DNA of 5,059 nucleotides from Thermoleophilia bacterium (GCA_029861485.1 JAOTZF010000144.1:1-5059); one strand, 5' to 3'; counted from the stretch's first letter, positions 1 to 5,045 are shown. Translations and numbers: made by a program. Notes: generated from the sequence alone by a model not told the origin.

Positions 1-39
1 CGCATGGGAATCGGCTGCTCGAGACTGCGCATTCGAAGG

Positions 40-58
40 CAGTACAGCATGCGTACTG
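40..58 (-). terminator. Weak hairpin just past the transporter-fusion stop
   Basis: Perfect 6-bp arms CAGTAC (40-45) and GTACTG (53-58) are separated by 7 bases. On the minus strand the hairpin begins 3 bases beyond the stop codon of the gene ending at 62. No run of T follows on the minus strand, so it is at best a weak or factor-assisted terminator and could be chance. Nothing else is recognisable in bases 1-61. Confidence 0.22.
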
Positions 59-61
59 GCA

Positions 62-478
62 CTACGCCAGCGGGGCCGGGACGGTCTCGCGTTGCAGACG
101 TCTCACAATCAGGCCGTATCTCGGCGAGGCGAGTAGCGTGAGAGCGAAGACGACGGTGGCGGCCACGCCCATGGTCCCCGCGATCGACGCGTCGAGTTGG
201 ATGGCTCCCCAGTAGCCGCCCGCTGCGCTGATCCGGCCAATCAGGACGCTCAGCGCGACCATCACCCAGAGGCGGTCGGTGAGCAGGTGCAAGCAGTCCG
301 CGAGGCCGGTGACATCCACGCGATCTCCGCCGAACGTCCGGGCGAGATCGGTGATCACGTTCGTCGCGGTCGCAACCTTCAGCCGGCCGTCGCCGCCCGA
401 GCCGCTGGTAGACGAGCAGCCTGCCAGGGCAGCGGCCATCACGGCGACCGCGATTGCTGCGATGATGCCCCGGCGCAC
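62..478 (-). CDS. Chimeric remnant: Mn/Zn ABC transporter binding lipoprotein N-terminus fused to permease C-terminus
   Basis: With the GTG start at 478 the product has 138 residues. Residues 1-21 are a lipoprotein signal (two Arg, a hydrophobic stretch, lipobox ALAGC with Cys21). A Ser/Gly linker follows, and residues 32-58 (RLKVATATNVITDLA through GGDRVDVTG) match the start of TroA/ZnuA-type metal-binding proteins. That family runs to about 300 residues, and its first His ligand normally comes a few residues after this point. Here the sequence switches at about residues 59-65 to LLTDRLWVM, and residues 65-130 match the C-terminus of ABC-3 family Mn/Zn permeases, with two membrane segments near 71-95 and 98-120 and the LDASIAG motif. 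The ligand residues, the ATPase and most of the permease are absent, so metal transport is not expected. An upstream in-frame GTG at 598 would run through the operator-like repeat and into the next gene's start, so 478 is preferred, although it has no clear Shine-Dalgarno. A real deletion scar is likely; an assembly join is possible. Confidence 0.72.
   Translation of the reverse strand: MRRGIIAAIAVAVMAAALAGCSSTSGSGGDGRLKVATATNVITDLARTFGGDRVDVTGLADCLHLLTDRLWVMVALSVLIGRISAAGGYWGAIQLDASIAGTMGVAATVVFALTLLASPRYGLIVRRLQRETVPAPLA
284..304 (-). other. Fusion junction inside the transporter remnant
   Basis: Between the codon for the Leu ending GGDRVDVTGL (302-304) and the first Leu of LLTDRLWVM (284-286) the sequence changes from binding-protein to permease character. 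The residues in between (A, D, C, L, H) fit neither family clearly. The reading frame stays open across the join. In typical operons of this transporter class the binding protein, ATPase and permease genes follow one another, so a single deletion within such an operon would give this arrangement. Confidence 0.6.
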
Positions 479-531
479 GCAGAGCCGGAGAGAGATGGCA
501 AATACCCGCGCATAGTTGACGTAACCCAATC

Positions 532-551
532 GAGTTAGCCGAGGGTAACTC
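532..551. promoter_or_regulatory. 20-bp inverted repeat, candidate DtxR/MntR-type metalloregulator operator
   Basis: The arms GAGTTAGC (532-539) and GGTAACTC (544-551) pair at 7 of 8 positions around a 4-base centre. The TTAG-C...GG-TAA core is in the style of DtxR/IdeR/MntR boxes, which are inverted repeats with TTAGG-like halves, but it is not an exact match to a published consensus that I can quote. It lies 53 bp upstream of the lipoprotein GTG at 478, where a metal-uptake operon would be controlled, and 37 bp upstream of the TTG-started gene at 589. No convincing -35/-10 pair is visible on either side. Confidence 0.42.
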
Positions 552-577
552 TCAAGTCCCGCCTGGCACGGCAGGCC

Positions 578-582
578 GGAGG
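578..582 (+). promoter_or_regulatory. Shine-Dalgarno GGAGG that supports a TTG start
   Basis: GGAGG sits 6 bases before the TTG at 589-591. This is close to ideal spacing and is the main reason to accept the rare TTG as the true start of the small membrane protein gene. Confidence 0.7.
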
Positions 583-588
583 CAGCAG

Positions 589-807
589 TTGACGCCACGC
601 AGCAAGGTCACGATCGCCCTGATCGCCGGCGTGATCGGCCTGGTCGTGCTGGCCGCCGCGGTGGTGGCGCTCGTGCTCGGGATCTCCGCGCAGCGGGGGT
701 CCCCGGCGGCCGACAACGCCTATGCCGTGCAGGCCCAGCTCGCGACGGTGCTCGGCATCGTCGGCATCATCACCTCGTCGACGCTGACGTTCTGGCTGCT
801 GCAGTGA
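589..807 (+). CDS. Small two-helix membrane protein of unknown function
   Basis: The product has 72 residues, starting at TTG behind a good GGAGG and ending at TGA. A short basic N-terminus (MTPRSK) leads into a long hydrophobic helix at about residues 7-33, rich in Ile, Val, Ala and Gly. A short polar loop (QRGSPAADNAYAVQAQ, about 35-50) follows, and then a second hydrophobic helix runs from about 51 almost to the C-terminus (TFWLLQ). The two helices should form a hairpin in the cytoplasmic membrane, with the basic start probably inside. There is no signal-peptidase site, metal motif or enzymatic motif. I do not recognise the family. It is divergent from the transporter remnant and convergent with the cyclophilin gene, so context does not point to a partner. 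It is accepted as real because of the ribosome binding site, the clean membrane pattern and the lack of any better gene on either strand here. Confidence 0.7.
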   Translation: MTPRSKVTIALIAGVIGLVVLAAAVVALVLGISAQRGSPAADNAYAVQAQLATVLGIVGIITSSTLTFWLLQ

Positions 808-834
808 GAGCAGCTGGGGGTGCGCTCAGCTCTC
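806..834. terminator. Candidate shared hairpin between convergent genes
   Basis: GAGAGC (806-811) pairs with GCTCTC (829-834). An inner AGC (812-814) pairs with GCT (824-826) across a 2-base bulge, leaving a 9-base loop. The hairpin spans the 18-bp gap between the stop codons of the small membrane protein and the cyclophilin gene, so it could serve both strands. It has no T-run on either side, which is common in GC-rich actinobacteria but weakens the call. Confidence 0.38.
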
Positions 835-1527
835 GGTGATGGTCACCGAGGTGATGTAGACGGTCTCGCTCGGCTGCTGGCCGGCGTCCCCCAGCGACTC
901 GATGCCCTGGGCGACCTCCAAGCCCTGCGTGACCCGCCCGAAACGGGAGAAGTCGTTCGCGAGGTCGGCCTGGCCGGTGACGATGAAGAATTGCGAGCCG
1001 TTGGTGCTCGGGCCGGCGTTGGCCATCGCGAACGCGCCTTGCGGGTATCCGTCGGTCGGCAGCTCGTCCTCGAACGTGTAGCCCGGACCGCCCGTGCCGT
1101 CGCCCGCCGGATCGCCGCCCTGGATGACGAAGCCGGGCACCGTGCGGTGGAACGTCAGGCCATCGAAGAAGCCGTCGCGGGCGAGGAAGACGAAGTTGTT
1201 CGTGGTTATCGGCGCGTCGACCGCGTCGAGCTCCACGACGATGTCACCGCACGAGGTCGCGAGCGTCGCCGTGTAGGTGACCCCCTCCTCGAGGGTGAGC
1301 TCCGGCGACGCGTCATACGTCTTGCCGTTGCCGTTGGAGGGCGGCTCGGCGCGACTGCAGGTGATGCCGGTGGGCGCCTGAAAGGTGTCGGCGGCCTCGG
1401 TCGACGTGTCGCCACCCGTGTCGGCGTCCGAGGAGGAGTCGTCGCTGTCGCAGGCCGCGAGAACCAGCGCAAGGGCGATTGCCACGAGCGCGAGAACGGC
1501 CCGGCGGGAGGGGGTGCGGAGGCTCAC
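826..1527 (-). CDS. Cyclophilin-type peptidyl-prolyl cis-trans isomerase, exported lipoprotein
   Basis: A 233-residue protein starting at GTG. Residues 1-25 are a signal peptide with two Arg pairs and a hydrophobic core, ending in lipobox LAAC with the lipidated Cys26. A low-complexity Asp/Ser/Thr tether (27-50) follows. From about 84 the protein is a cyclophilin domain that catalyses cis-trans isomerisation of Xaa-Pro bonds, here expected on the outer face of the membrane to help exported proteins fold. Visible motifs are FHRTVPGFVIQGGD (126-139, with Arg128, Phe133 and Gln136 at the active-site positions), FAMANAG (166-172) and NGSQFFI (176-182). The loop that carries Trp121 and His126 in human cyclophilin A reads ADLANDF here, so both are replaced; bacterial members often vary at this loop and usually remain active. 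Cys57 and Cys93 could form a disulfide. The start is supported by signal-peptide geometry. There is no Shine-Dalgarno, but TACGGT (minus strand, 1541-1536) ends 8 bases before the GTG, consistent with a leaderless transcript. Confidence 0.93.
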   Translation of the reverse strand: MSLRTPSRRAVLALVAIALALVLAACDSDDSSSDADTGGDTSTEAADTFQAPTGITCSRAEPPSNGNGKTYDASPELTLEEGVTYTATLATSCGDIVVELDAVDAPITTNNFVFLARDGFFDGLTFHRTVPGFVIQGGDPAGDGTGGPGYTFEDELPTDGYPQGAFAMANAGPSTNGSQFFIVTGQADLANDFSRFGRVTQGLEVAQGIESLGDAGQQPSETVYITSVTITES

Positions 1528-1535
1528 GAGCCGGT

Positions 1536-1541
1536 ACCGTA
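1536..1541 (-). promoter_or_regulatory. Possible -10 element for the cyclophilin lipoprotein gene
   Basis: TACGGT on the minus strand fits the TANNNT pattern of actinobacterial -10 elements and ends 8 bases before the GTG, which would give a leaderless or nearly leaderless mRNA. The hexamer about 18 bases further upstream (TTACGT) is a poor -35. The 48-bp gap to the divergent flavoprotein gene also carries CGTAAC twice (1538-1543 and 1561-1566). Confidence 0.25.
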
Positions 1542-1566
1542 ACAGCGTGGTCCCGACGCACGTAAC

Positions 1567-1570
1567 GAGG
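1567..1570 (+). promoter_or_regulatory. Shine-Dalgarno GAGG for the flavoprotein start
   Basis: GAGG lies 5 bases before the GTG at 1576 and supports that start. No other ATG, GTG or TTG in frame lies between it and the FAD-binding motif. Confidence 0.5.
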
Positions 1571-1575
1571 TTGCG

Positions 1576-2808
1576 GTGCGGCGCCGCAAGGCAGTCGCAC
1601 CGGGCACGTCTCGCCAGGGAGTACTGAGGCTGCCGCGTTCCTCAGAGCACTTCGATGCCGTTATCGTCGGCGGCGGTCCGGCGGGATCGACCGCCGGTTA
1701 CCGGTTGGCGACCGAGGGCGCGCGCGTGCTGCTGCTTGACCGCGCGGTGTTCCCGAGGGACAAGCCGTGCGGCGGCGGCGTGACCCTGCGCGGCGCGCGT
1801 CAGCTGCCGTTCTCGCTTGCGCCGGTCGTGGACCAAGAGGTGACCGCCATGGACTTCCGGTTCCGCTTCGGGTTGGCGGCTCGCCACGAGTACGACCAGC
1901 CGATCGTGCTGATGACCCGTCGCTCGCGCCTCGACGCGTATCTGCTCGAGCGTGCCGCAGAGGTGGGGGTTGAGGTGCGCGAAGGGGTCCGCGTGCGCGA
2001 GGTCGTGCCGCATCCGGTCTCCCCGGAAGCGCGCGGAGACGGCTTCCGGGTGCGCGGAGCTGTCGTGCTCGGGGCCGATGGTGCGAACGGCATCAGCGCC
2101 GCCGCGCTCGGCGGCGCTCCCGCTCGCTGGGACGTCATCGCCTATGAGGGGAACGCGGATCGTGCCCGCTACCGTTCACGGGAGTTCGACGGCAGCATGC
2201 TCTTCGAGATCGGCATCGTTCCCGGCGGCTACGGCTGGATCTTTCCCAAGGCCGACCACGCCAACTTCGGCGTCGGGGGCTGGTTCCACGAGGGGCCGCA
2301 GATGAAGGCGCACCTGACGCGCCTCTGCGCCGCTCACGGGGTCTCCATCGACGATCTCGCCGGCTTGCGGGGGTACCGGATTCCATTTCGAGGCCCGGAA
2401 TCGCCGATCGCGGGGCGGCGGCTCGCACTGATCGGGGACGCGGCCGGCCTGGCGGATCCCCTGTCGGGTGACGGCATGTTCGAGGCCTTCACCAGCGCCC
2501 GGCTGGCGGCCGAGAACACCTTGGCGATCCTCGGCGGCCGCGCGCGCGATTTCTCGTTCTATCGGCGCGAGCTCCGCTCGGAGATCGGCCGCCACTCGGC
2601 GGCGTCTTGGTGGGCGAAGCTCGTACTGGAGCGGTGGCCCCGGCTTGGATACGGCGTCGCGGCGTCGCGGCTCGGCGGCAAGCTCTTCTACCAGGACCTG
2701 CGCGGCGAACGAACCGTGCACCTGCCCGTGACCTCAGGCCTGGCCGCGGTCATCGAGGGGGCCGCTCAGCGCCAACTGCTCACCGGCGCAACGCCCAGTT
2801 CGCGCTGA
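1576..2808 (+). CDS. Geranylgeranyl-reductase-family FAD-dependent oxidoreductase
   Basis: A 410-residue protein, normal for this family. After an extended N-terminus (1-24) comes an FAD-binding Rossmann fold: GGGPAG at 32-37, with Asp55 as the likely ribose-binding acid. Then come the family signature PRDKPCGGGV (60-69, with Cys65), GADGAN (166-171), YGWIFPK (219-225) and the second FAD motif GDAAGLADPLSGDGM (287-301). This set is typical of geranylgeranyl reductases and related flavoenzymes, which use a reduced flavin to saturate isoprenoid double bonds in lipid, quinone or chlorophyll side chains. In actinobacteria an obvious family role is partial saturation of the menaquinone tail, but no menaquinone or isoprenoid gene is nearby, so the substrate is open. 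Related monooxygenase-like or halogenase-like flavoproteins are an alternative, though the CGGG and FPK motifs favour the reductase group. The enzyme has no signal peptide or obvious membrane helix and probably works at the inner face of the membrane. Its last 29 bases overlap the convergent EAL gene. Confidence 0.87.
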   Translation: MRRRKAVAPGTSRQGVLRLPRSSEHFDAVIVGGGPAGSTAGYRLATEGARVLLLDRAVFPRDKPCGGGVTLRGARQLPFSLAPVVDQEVTAMDFRFRFGLAARHEYDQPIVLMTRRSRLDAYLLERAAEVGVEVREGVRVREVVPHPVSPEARGDGFRVRGAVVLGADGANGISAAALGGAPARWDVIAYEGNADRARYRSREFDGSMLFEIGIVPGGYGWIFPKADHANFGVGGWFHEGPQMKAHLTRLCAAHGVSIDDLAGLRGYRIPFRGPESPIAGRRLALIGDAAGLADPLSGDGMFEAFTSARLAAENTLAILGGRARDFSFYRRELRSEIGRHSAASWWAKLVLERWPRLGYGVAASRLGGKLFYQDLRGERTVHLPVTSGLAAVIEGAAQRQLLTGATPSSR

Positions 2809-3610
2809 CCATGTCGCGCGCGGGCCGGCCCAAGAGCATGCCCTGACCAAGGGTGCAGCCGAGGCGACGCGCCTCGTCGAGGTGCTCAGTCGTCTCCACA
2901 CCCTTGGCCACGATTTCGACGCCACGCTCGAGCCCGCCCTTGATCAGGCGCGACCACGCGGATGCCGCCGAGCCGCCCGAGCTGTCGAGCGCAGACGGGT
3001 GCAGCTTCAGCACGTCGACATGAGAGCGCTCCTTCGCCGTGGTGACCTTCGGCCGGGCACCGTCCGCGGCTACCGTCACTCCCGTCTCTCGTAGAGCTGC
3101 GATTTCCTTCACGACCTCGCGCGGAGCGCCGGTGAGCGCGCTCGCGGGGATCTCGATACCGAGCCGCTCGGCAGGCAGCCCCGTCTTTGCGAGCGTGGTG
3201 CGCACTCGGTCGAGCAATCTCTGGGCTCCGACCTCGGCGGCCGCCACGTTCACCGAGATGCCCCGATCCCCGAGGTTCGTCGCCCTGACCATGCTGCGGC
3301 ACGCGTGGGTGAACACCCAGTTGGAGACGGCTTCGAGCGCCTCGTCTCCGCCGACGTAAGGCATGATCTCGCTGGCCGTCAGCATGCCCCGTGCCGGGTG
3401 GAGACGCCGCACGAGCGCCTCGTGCGCGACGACGTAGCCGTCGGTCAGGCGCAGCACGGGCTGGAAGACCAGTCGGAGCTCACGGCGATCGATGGCGTCA
3501 TTCAACGCCATCGAGCTGTCGGGAGGCGGCTCGCCTCGGAGCTGTTCGGTTGTCGCCAGTGCACGCACTAGGGCGCCGAGGCCATCGTCATACGTCCTTA
3601 AGTACGGCAC
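2780..3610 (-). CDS. Degenerate EAL-domain protein (probable inactive c-di-GMP phosphodiesterase homologue)
   Basis: A 276-residue protein, GTG start, with one EAL domain from about 38 to 265 and no membrane segment or partner domain. Active EAL enzymes hydrolyse cyclic di-GMP using metal-binding acids. Conserved here are FQP (49-51), the EAL motif itself (64-66, followed by VR), Asn121, Glu153, Lys202 and Gln256-Gly257. Altered relative to the RocR-type active site are: the DDFG motif, reading ADGA so that one Asp is lost (182-185); KID, reading KLH (202-204); EGVE, reading KGVE so that the metal-binding Glu is Lys236; and the second Glu of ExxE, now Ala156. Catalysis is therefore unlikely; a role as nucleotide-binding or protein-binding regulator is inferred. 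The first 35 residues are not part of the domain and may be partly untranslated, since an ATG exists at 3511 (residue 34) and a GTG at 3568 (residue 15). None of the candidates has a strong Shine-Dalgarno. The 3' end overlaps the flavoprotein gene tail to tail. Confidence 0.86.
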   Translation of the reverse strand: MPYLRTYDDGLGALVRALATTEQLRGEPPPDSSMALNDAIDRRELRLVFQPVLRLTDGYVVAHEALVRRLHPARGMLTASEIMPYVGGDEALEAVSNWVFTHACRSMVRATNLGDRGISVNVAAAEVGAQRLLDRVRTTLAKTGLPAERLGIEIPASALTGAPREVVKEIAALRETGVTVAADGARPKVTTAKERSHVDVLKLHPSALDSSGGSAASAWSRLIKGGLERGVEIVAKGVETTEHLDEARRLGCTLGQGMLLGRPARDMVSANWALRR

Positions 3611-3626
3611 CGACTAACGTATCGGT
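3609..3626. promoter_or_regulatory. Inverted repeat and overlapping -10-like elements between divergent genes
   Basis: The 18 bp between the EAL gene start (3610) and the oxidoreductase ATG (3629) contain TAACGT (3615-3620, plus) and TACGTT (3621-3616, minus), two TANNNT-type -10 candidates sharing five bases on opposite strands. They lie inside an inverted repeat ACCGA-N8-TCGGT (3609-3626). The plus-strand element ends 8 bases before the ATG, suggesting leaderless transcription. No good -35 is visible on either side, so this is tentative. Confidence 0.32.
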
Positions 3627-3628
3627 CG

Positions 3629-4810
3629 ATGCGCAGGACCCCTTCATACCGCAGGGGGCACGCCGCACAAACGGCCGATCTCGTGGTTGTGGGTGGCGGA
3701 ATCGTTGGAGTCTCGATCGCGGTGTTCGCCGCGCGGGCGGGTTTGAGGGTCCATGTATTCGAGCGAGGCGCGCTCGGAGGAGCCGCGACGCTTCGCTCCG
3801 GCGCGATGATTCGTACTCACTACGAGAACCGTGCTGACGCGCGGCTCGCGGTCGAAGGGCGGGAGCTGTTCATCAAGTGGGGCGAGGCGATCGGCGGTGA
3901 CCCCGGATTTCGCCGCACCGGCTTCGTCTACCTGCCAGGCCGCGGCGAGCTCGCAACAGGGGCGCTCAGCGACCGGGTCGCGATGTTGCGGGACGTCGGC
4001 TCAGATGCAGAGATGGTCGATTCTGAGGCTTTGCGGGATTTCGCCCCCGATCTGGAGCCGGGCTCCGTCGAGAGGGCCGTCATCGAGCCCGAGTCCGGCT
4101 ATGCGGATCCGCATCGGACCATGGCCGCCTTGATCGCCGCGGCGCGCGACTCGGGCGCCGTCATGGTGGAAGGCGAGCCGGTAACCCGCATTTCCTGCGA
4201 ATCCGGCCGCGTTGGCGGAGTCACGACGACGCTGAGGGCGGTGGCGGCCAACGCCGTGGTGCTCTGCTGCGGAGCGTGGGCTCCCGGCCTGGCGGCCGGC
4301 CTCGGGCTCGAGCTCGAGATCAGGCCGACGGCCGCGCTGCCTGCGCGGTTCGCGACGGCGGGGCGGGTGGGTCCGGCCGCGATCGACGTGCCAAATGGGG
4401 TCTACTTCCGCTCGGACGGGGCGTCGGGGTTGCTCGCGGGGCTCCGCGATTGGCGCGAGCGCGATCTCGACGGCCCCGACGGTCTGCTGCCCGAGGTCGA
4501 CGAGCAGTTCGGCGGACGCGCCCTCGCGGCGGTCGCGCGACGGGTTCCCGCGGTCGCGCCCGCCCGATTCGTGGGGGGCAGGTCAGGTCCGCTCGACATG
4601 ACTCCCGACGGGCGGCCGCTGCTCGGGCCCACTGCGGTCGAGGGGTTGTGGCTGTCGTGCGGCTGGAGCGGAACGGGTTTCAAGACCGGCCCGGCGGCCG
4701 GCCGCGCGCTCGTGCACTGGTTGCTGCATGGCCTGCCGCATCATCCCGATATCCGAGAGCTCGCACCCGGGCGCCTCATGACGCGGTCAGAAACGCGCAC
4801 TCCTCATTGA
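3629..4810 (+). CDS. DAO-family FAD-dependent oxidoreductase (sarcosine/glycine oxidase-like)
   Basis: A 393-residue protein, full length for the DAO family, which oxidises amines or amino acids with a bound FAD. The N-terminal Rossmann motif is VVVGGGIVGVSIA (19-31), with Glu45 at the end of the second strand. SGAMIRTHYENRADARLA resembles the segment after the FAD loop in sarcosine-oxidase beta-like proteins, where an SGxxR-x-HY pattern is typical. The C-terminal part has LDMTPDGRPLLGP (322-334) and GWSGTGFKTGPAAGRAL (345-361), the family's usual second FAD-contacting region. Candidate substrates are sarcosine, glycine, D-amino acids or related secondary amines; the sequence does not decide. 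No partner subunits of a heterotetrameric sarcosine oxidase are adjacent, and there is no signal peptide or membrane anchor, so a stand-alone cytoplasmic enzyme is inferred. ATG is the only start that leaves room before the FAD motif; it lacks a Shine-Dalgarno and may be leaderless. The gene is divergent from the EAL gene. Confidence 0.9.
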   Translation: MRRTPSYRRGHAAQTADLVVVGGGIVGVSIAVFAARAGLRVHVFERGALGGAATLRSGAMIRTHYENRADARLAVEGRELFIKWGEAIGGDPGFRRTGFVYLPGRGELATGALSDRVAMLRDVGSDAEMVDSEALRDFAPDLEPGSVERAVIEPESGYADPHRTMAALIAAARDSGAVMVEGEPVTRISCESGRVGGVTTTLRAVAANAVVLCCGAWAPGLAAGLGLELEIRPTAALPARFATAGRVGPAAIDVPNGVYFRSDGASGLLAGLRDWRERDLDGPDGLLPEVDEQFGGRALAAVARRVPAVAPARFVGGRSGPLDMTPDGRPLLGPTAVEGLWLSCGWSGTGFKTGPAAGRALVHWLLHGLPHHPDIRELAPGRLMTRSETRTPH

Positions 4811-4839
4811 TCCCTGGGTTCGCAATCCGGTCACCGCGT

Positions 4840-4872
4840 GGCGCGGACCTCCACCCCGGGGCCAGAGGCGCC
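4840..4872 (+). terminator. GC-rich hairpin downstream of the DAO oxidoreductase
   Basis: GGCGC (4840-4844) pairs with GCGCC (4868-4872). An inner CTC (4849-4851) pairs with GAG (4865-4867) across a 4-base bulge, and CCCCGGGG sits at the tip (4854-4861). It begins 30 bases past the stop codon at 4810 and is followed at once by a second hairpin. There is no T-run, so termination is inferred from position and stability only. Confidence 0.35.
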
Positions 4873-4873
4873 G

Positions 4874-4895
4874 TCGTGCCTCGTACGAGGCACGA
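4874..4895. repeat. Perfect 22-bp palindrome, terminator-like
   Basis: The left half 4874-4884 (TCGTGCCTCGT) is the exact reverse complement of 4885-4895. As RNA it folds into a 9-bp stem with a GTAC loop. It lies 63 bases beyond the oxidoreductase stop, directly after another hairpin, which suggests a transcription-termination role. A DNA-binding site for a dimeric regulator is the alternative. No T-run follows. Confidence 0.55.
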
Positions 4896-4914
4896 AGCGG
4901 CTGAGGGGTAGGAG

Positions 4915-5045
4915 GGGTGAGAATCACCCAAACTGGGCGAGGTCAGCCGGAAAGCAGGGCTCCGGAACAGCGGTTGACGAGAAGGGGTCGTGGAATCGAT
5001 GGAAAACGAGACGAGAAGATCCGACGTTGGGCCCGCTCCAGCGTC
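4915..5045 (+). ncRNA. Possible structured RNA, family not identified, 3' end probably outside the window
   Basis: There is no convincing protein gene from 4811 to the window end. Four stems can be drawn on the plus strand: GGGTGA/TCACCC (4915-4920 with 4924-4929); CCCA/TGGG (4927-4930 with 4934-4937), which competes with the first; GTCAGCCG/CGGTTGAC (4942-4949 with 4971-4978); and GACGTTGG/CCAGCGTC (5023-5030 with 5038-5045). Each of the two 8-bp stems contains one G-U pair that would be an A-C mismatch on the minus strand, which favours plus-strand RNA. The segment is purine-rich, with GGAA and GAAAA runs in the unpaired parts. It could be the 5' part of a large RNA, for example a group II intron, a riboswitch-like leader of a gene beyond 5059, or unselected GC-rich sequence. 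I could not match it to a known consensus. Confidence 0.3.

Noticed and set aside
479..598. Longer version of the transporter remnant beginning at the GTG at 598 (178 residues).
   Set aside because: It would put 40 ordinary residues before a signal peptide, run through the operator-like repeat and overlap the well-supported start of the divergent gene. The GTG at 478 gives a normal lipoprotein signal.
820..1542. Long open frame on the plus strand (240 codons) opposite the cyclophilin gene.
   Set aside because: It is Arg/Val/Gly-rich, has no recognisable domain, and lies antisense to an unmistakable cyclophilin. Long antisense frames are expected in GC-rich coding DNA.
2176..2721. Open frame of 181 codons on the minus strand inside the flavoprotein gene.
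   Set aside because: The opposite strand carries all geranylgeranyl-reductase motifs in frame. This frame shows composition typical of a shadow and no motif.
4814..4829. TGGGTTCGCAATCCGG, reminiscent of a tRNA T-arm.
   Set aside because: The stem bases do not pair properly and no anticodon or D arm lies upstream; that DNA codes for the oxidoreductase C-terminus.
4276..4911. Open frame of 211 codons on the plus strand in another frame of the DAO oxidoreductase.
   Set aside because: It is extremely Arg/Ala/Gly-rich and overlaps the conserved C-terminal FAD motifs of the real gene. It ends just past the palindrome without any domain.
4942..4978. Resemblance of GTCAG...GGAAAGCAG...AGCGG to the conserved domain of bacterial SRP RNA.
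   Set aside because: The order and spacing of the symmetric and asymmetric loops do not match the SRP consensus, and the expected GGAA-capped helix does not form.
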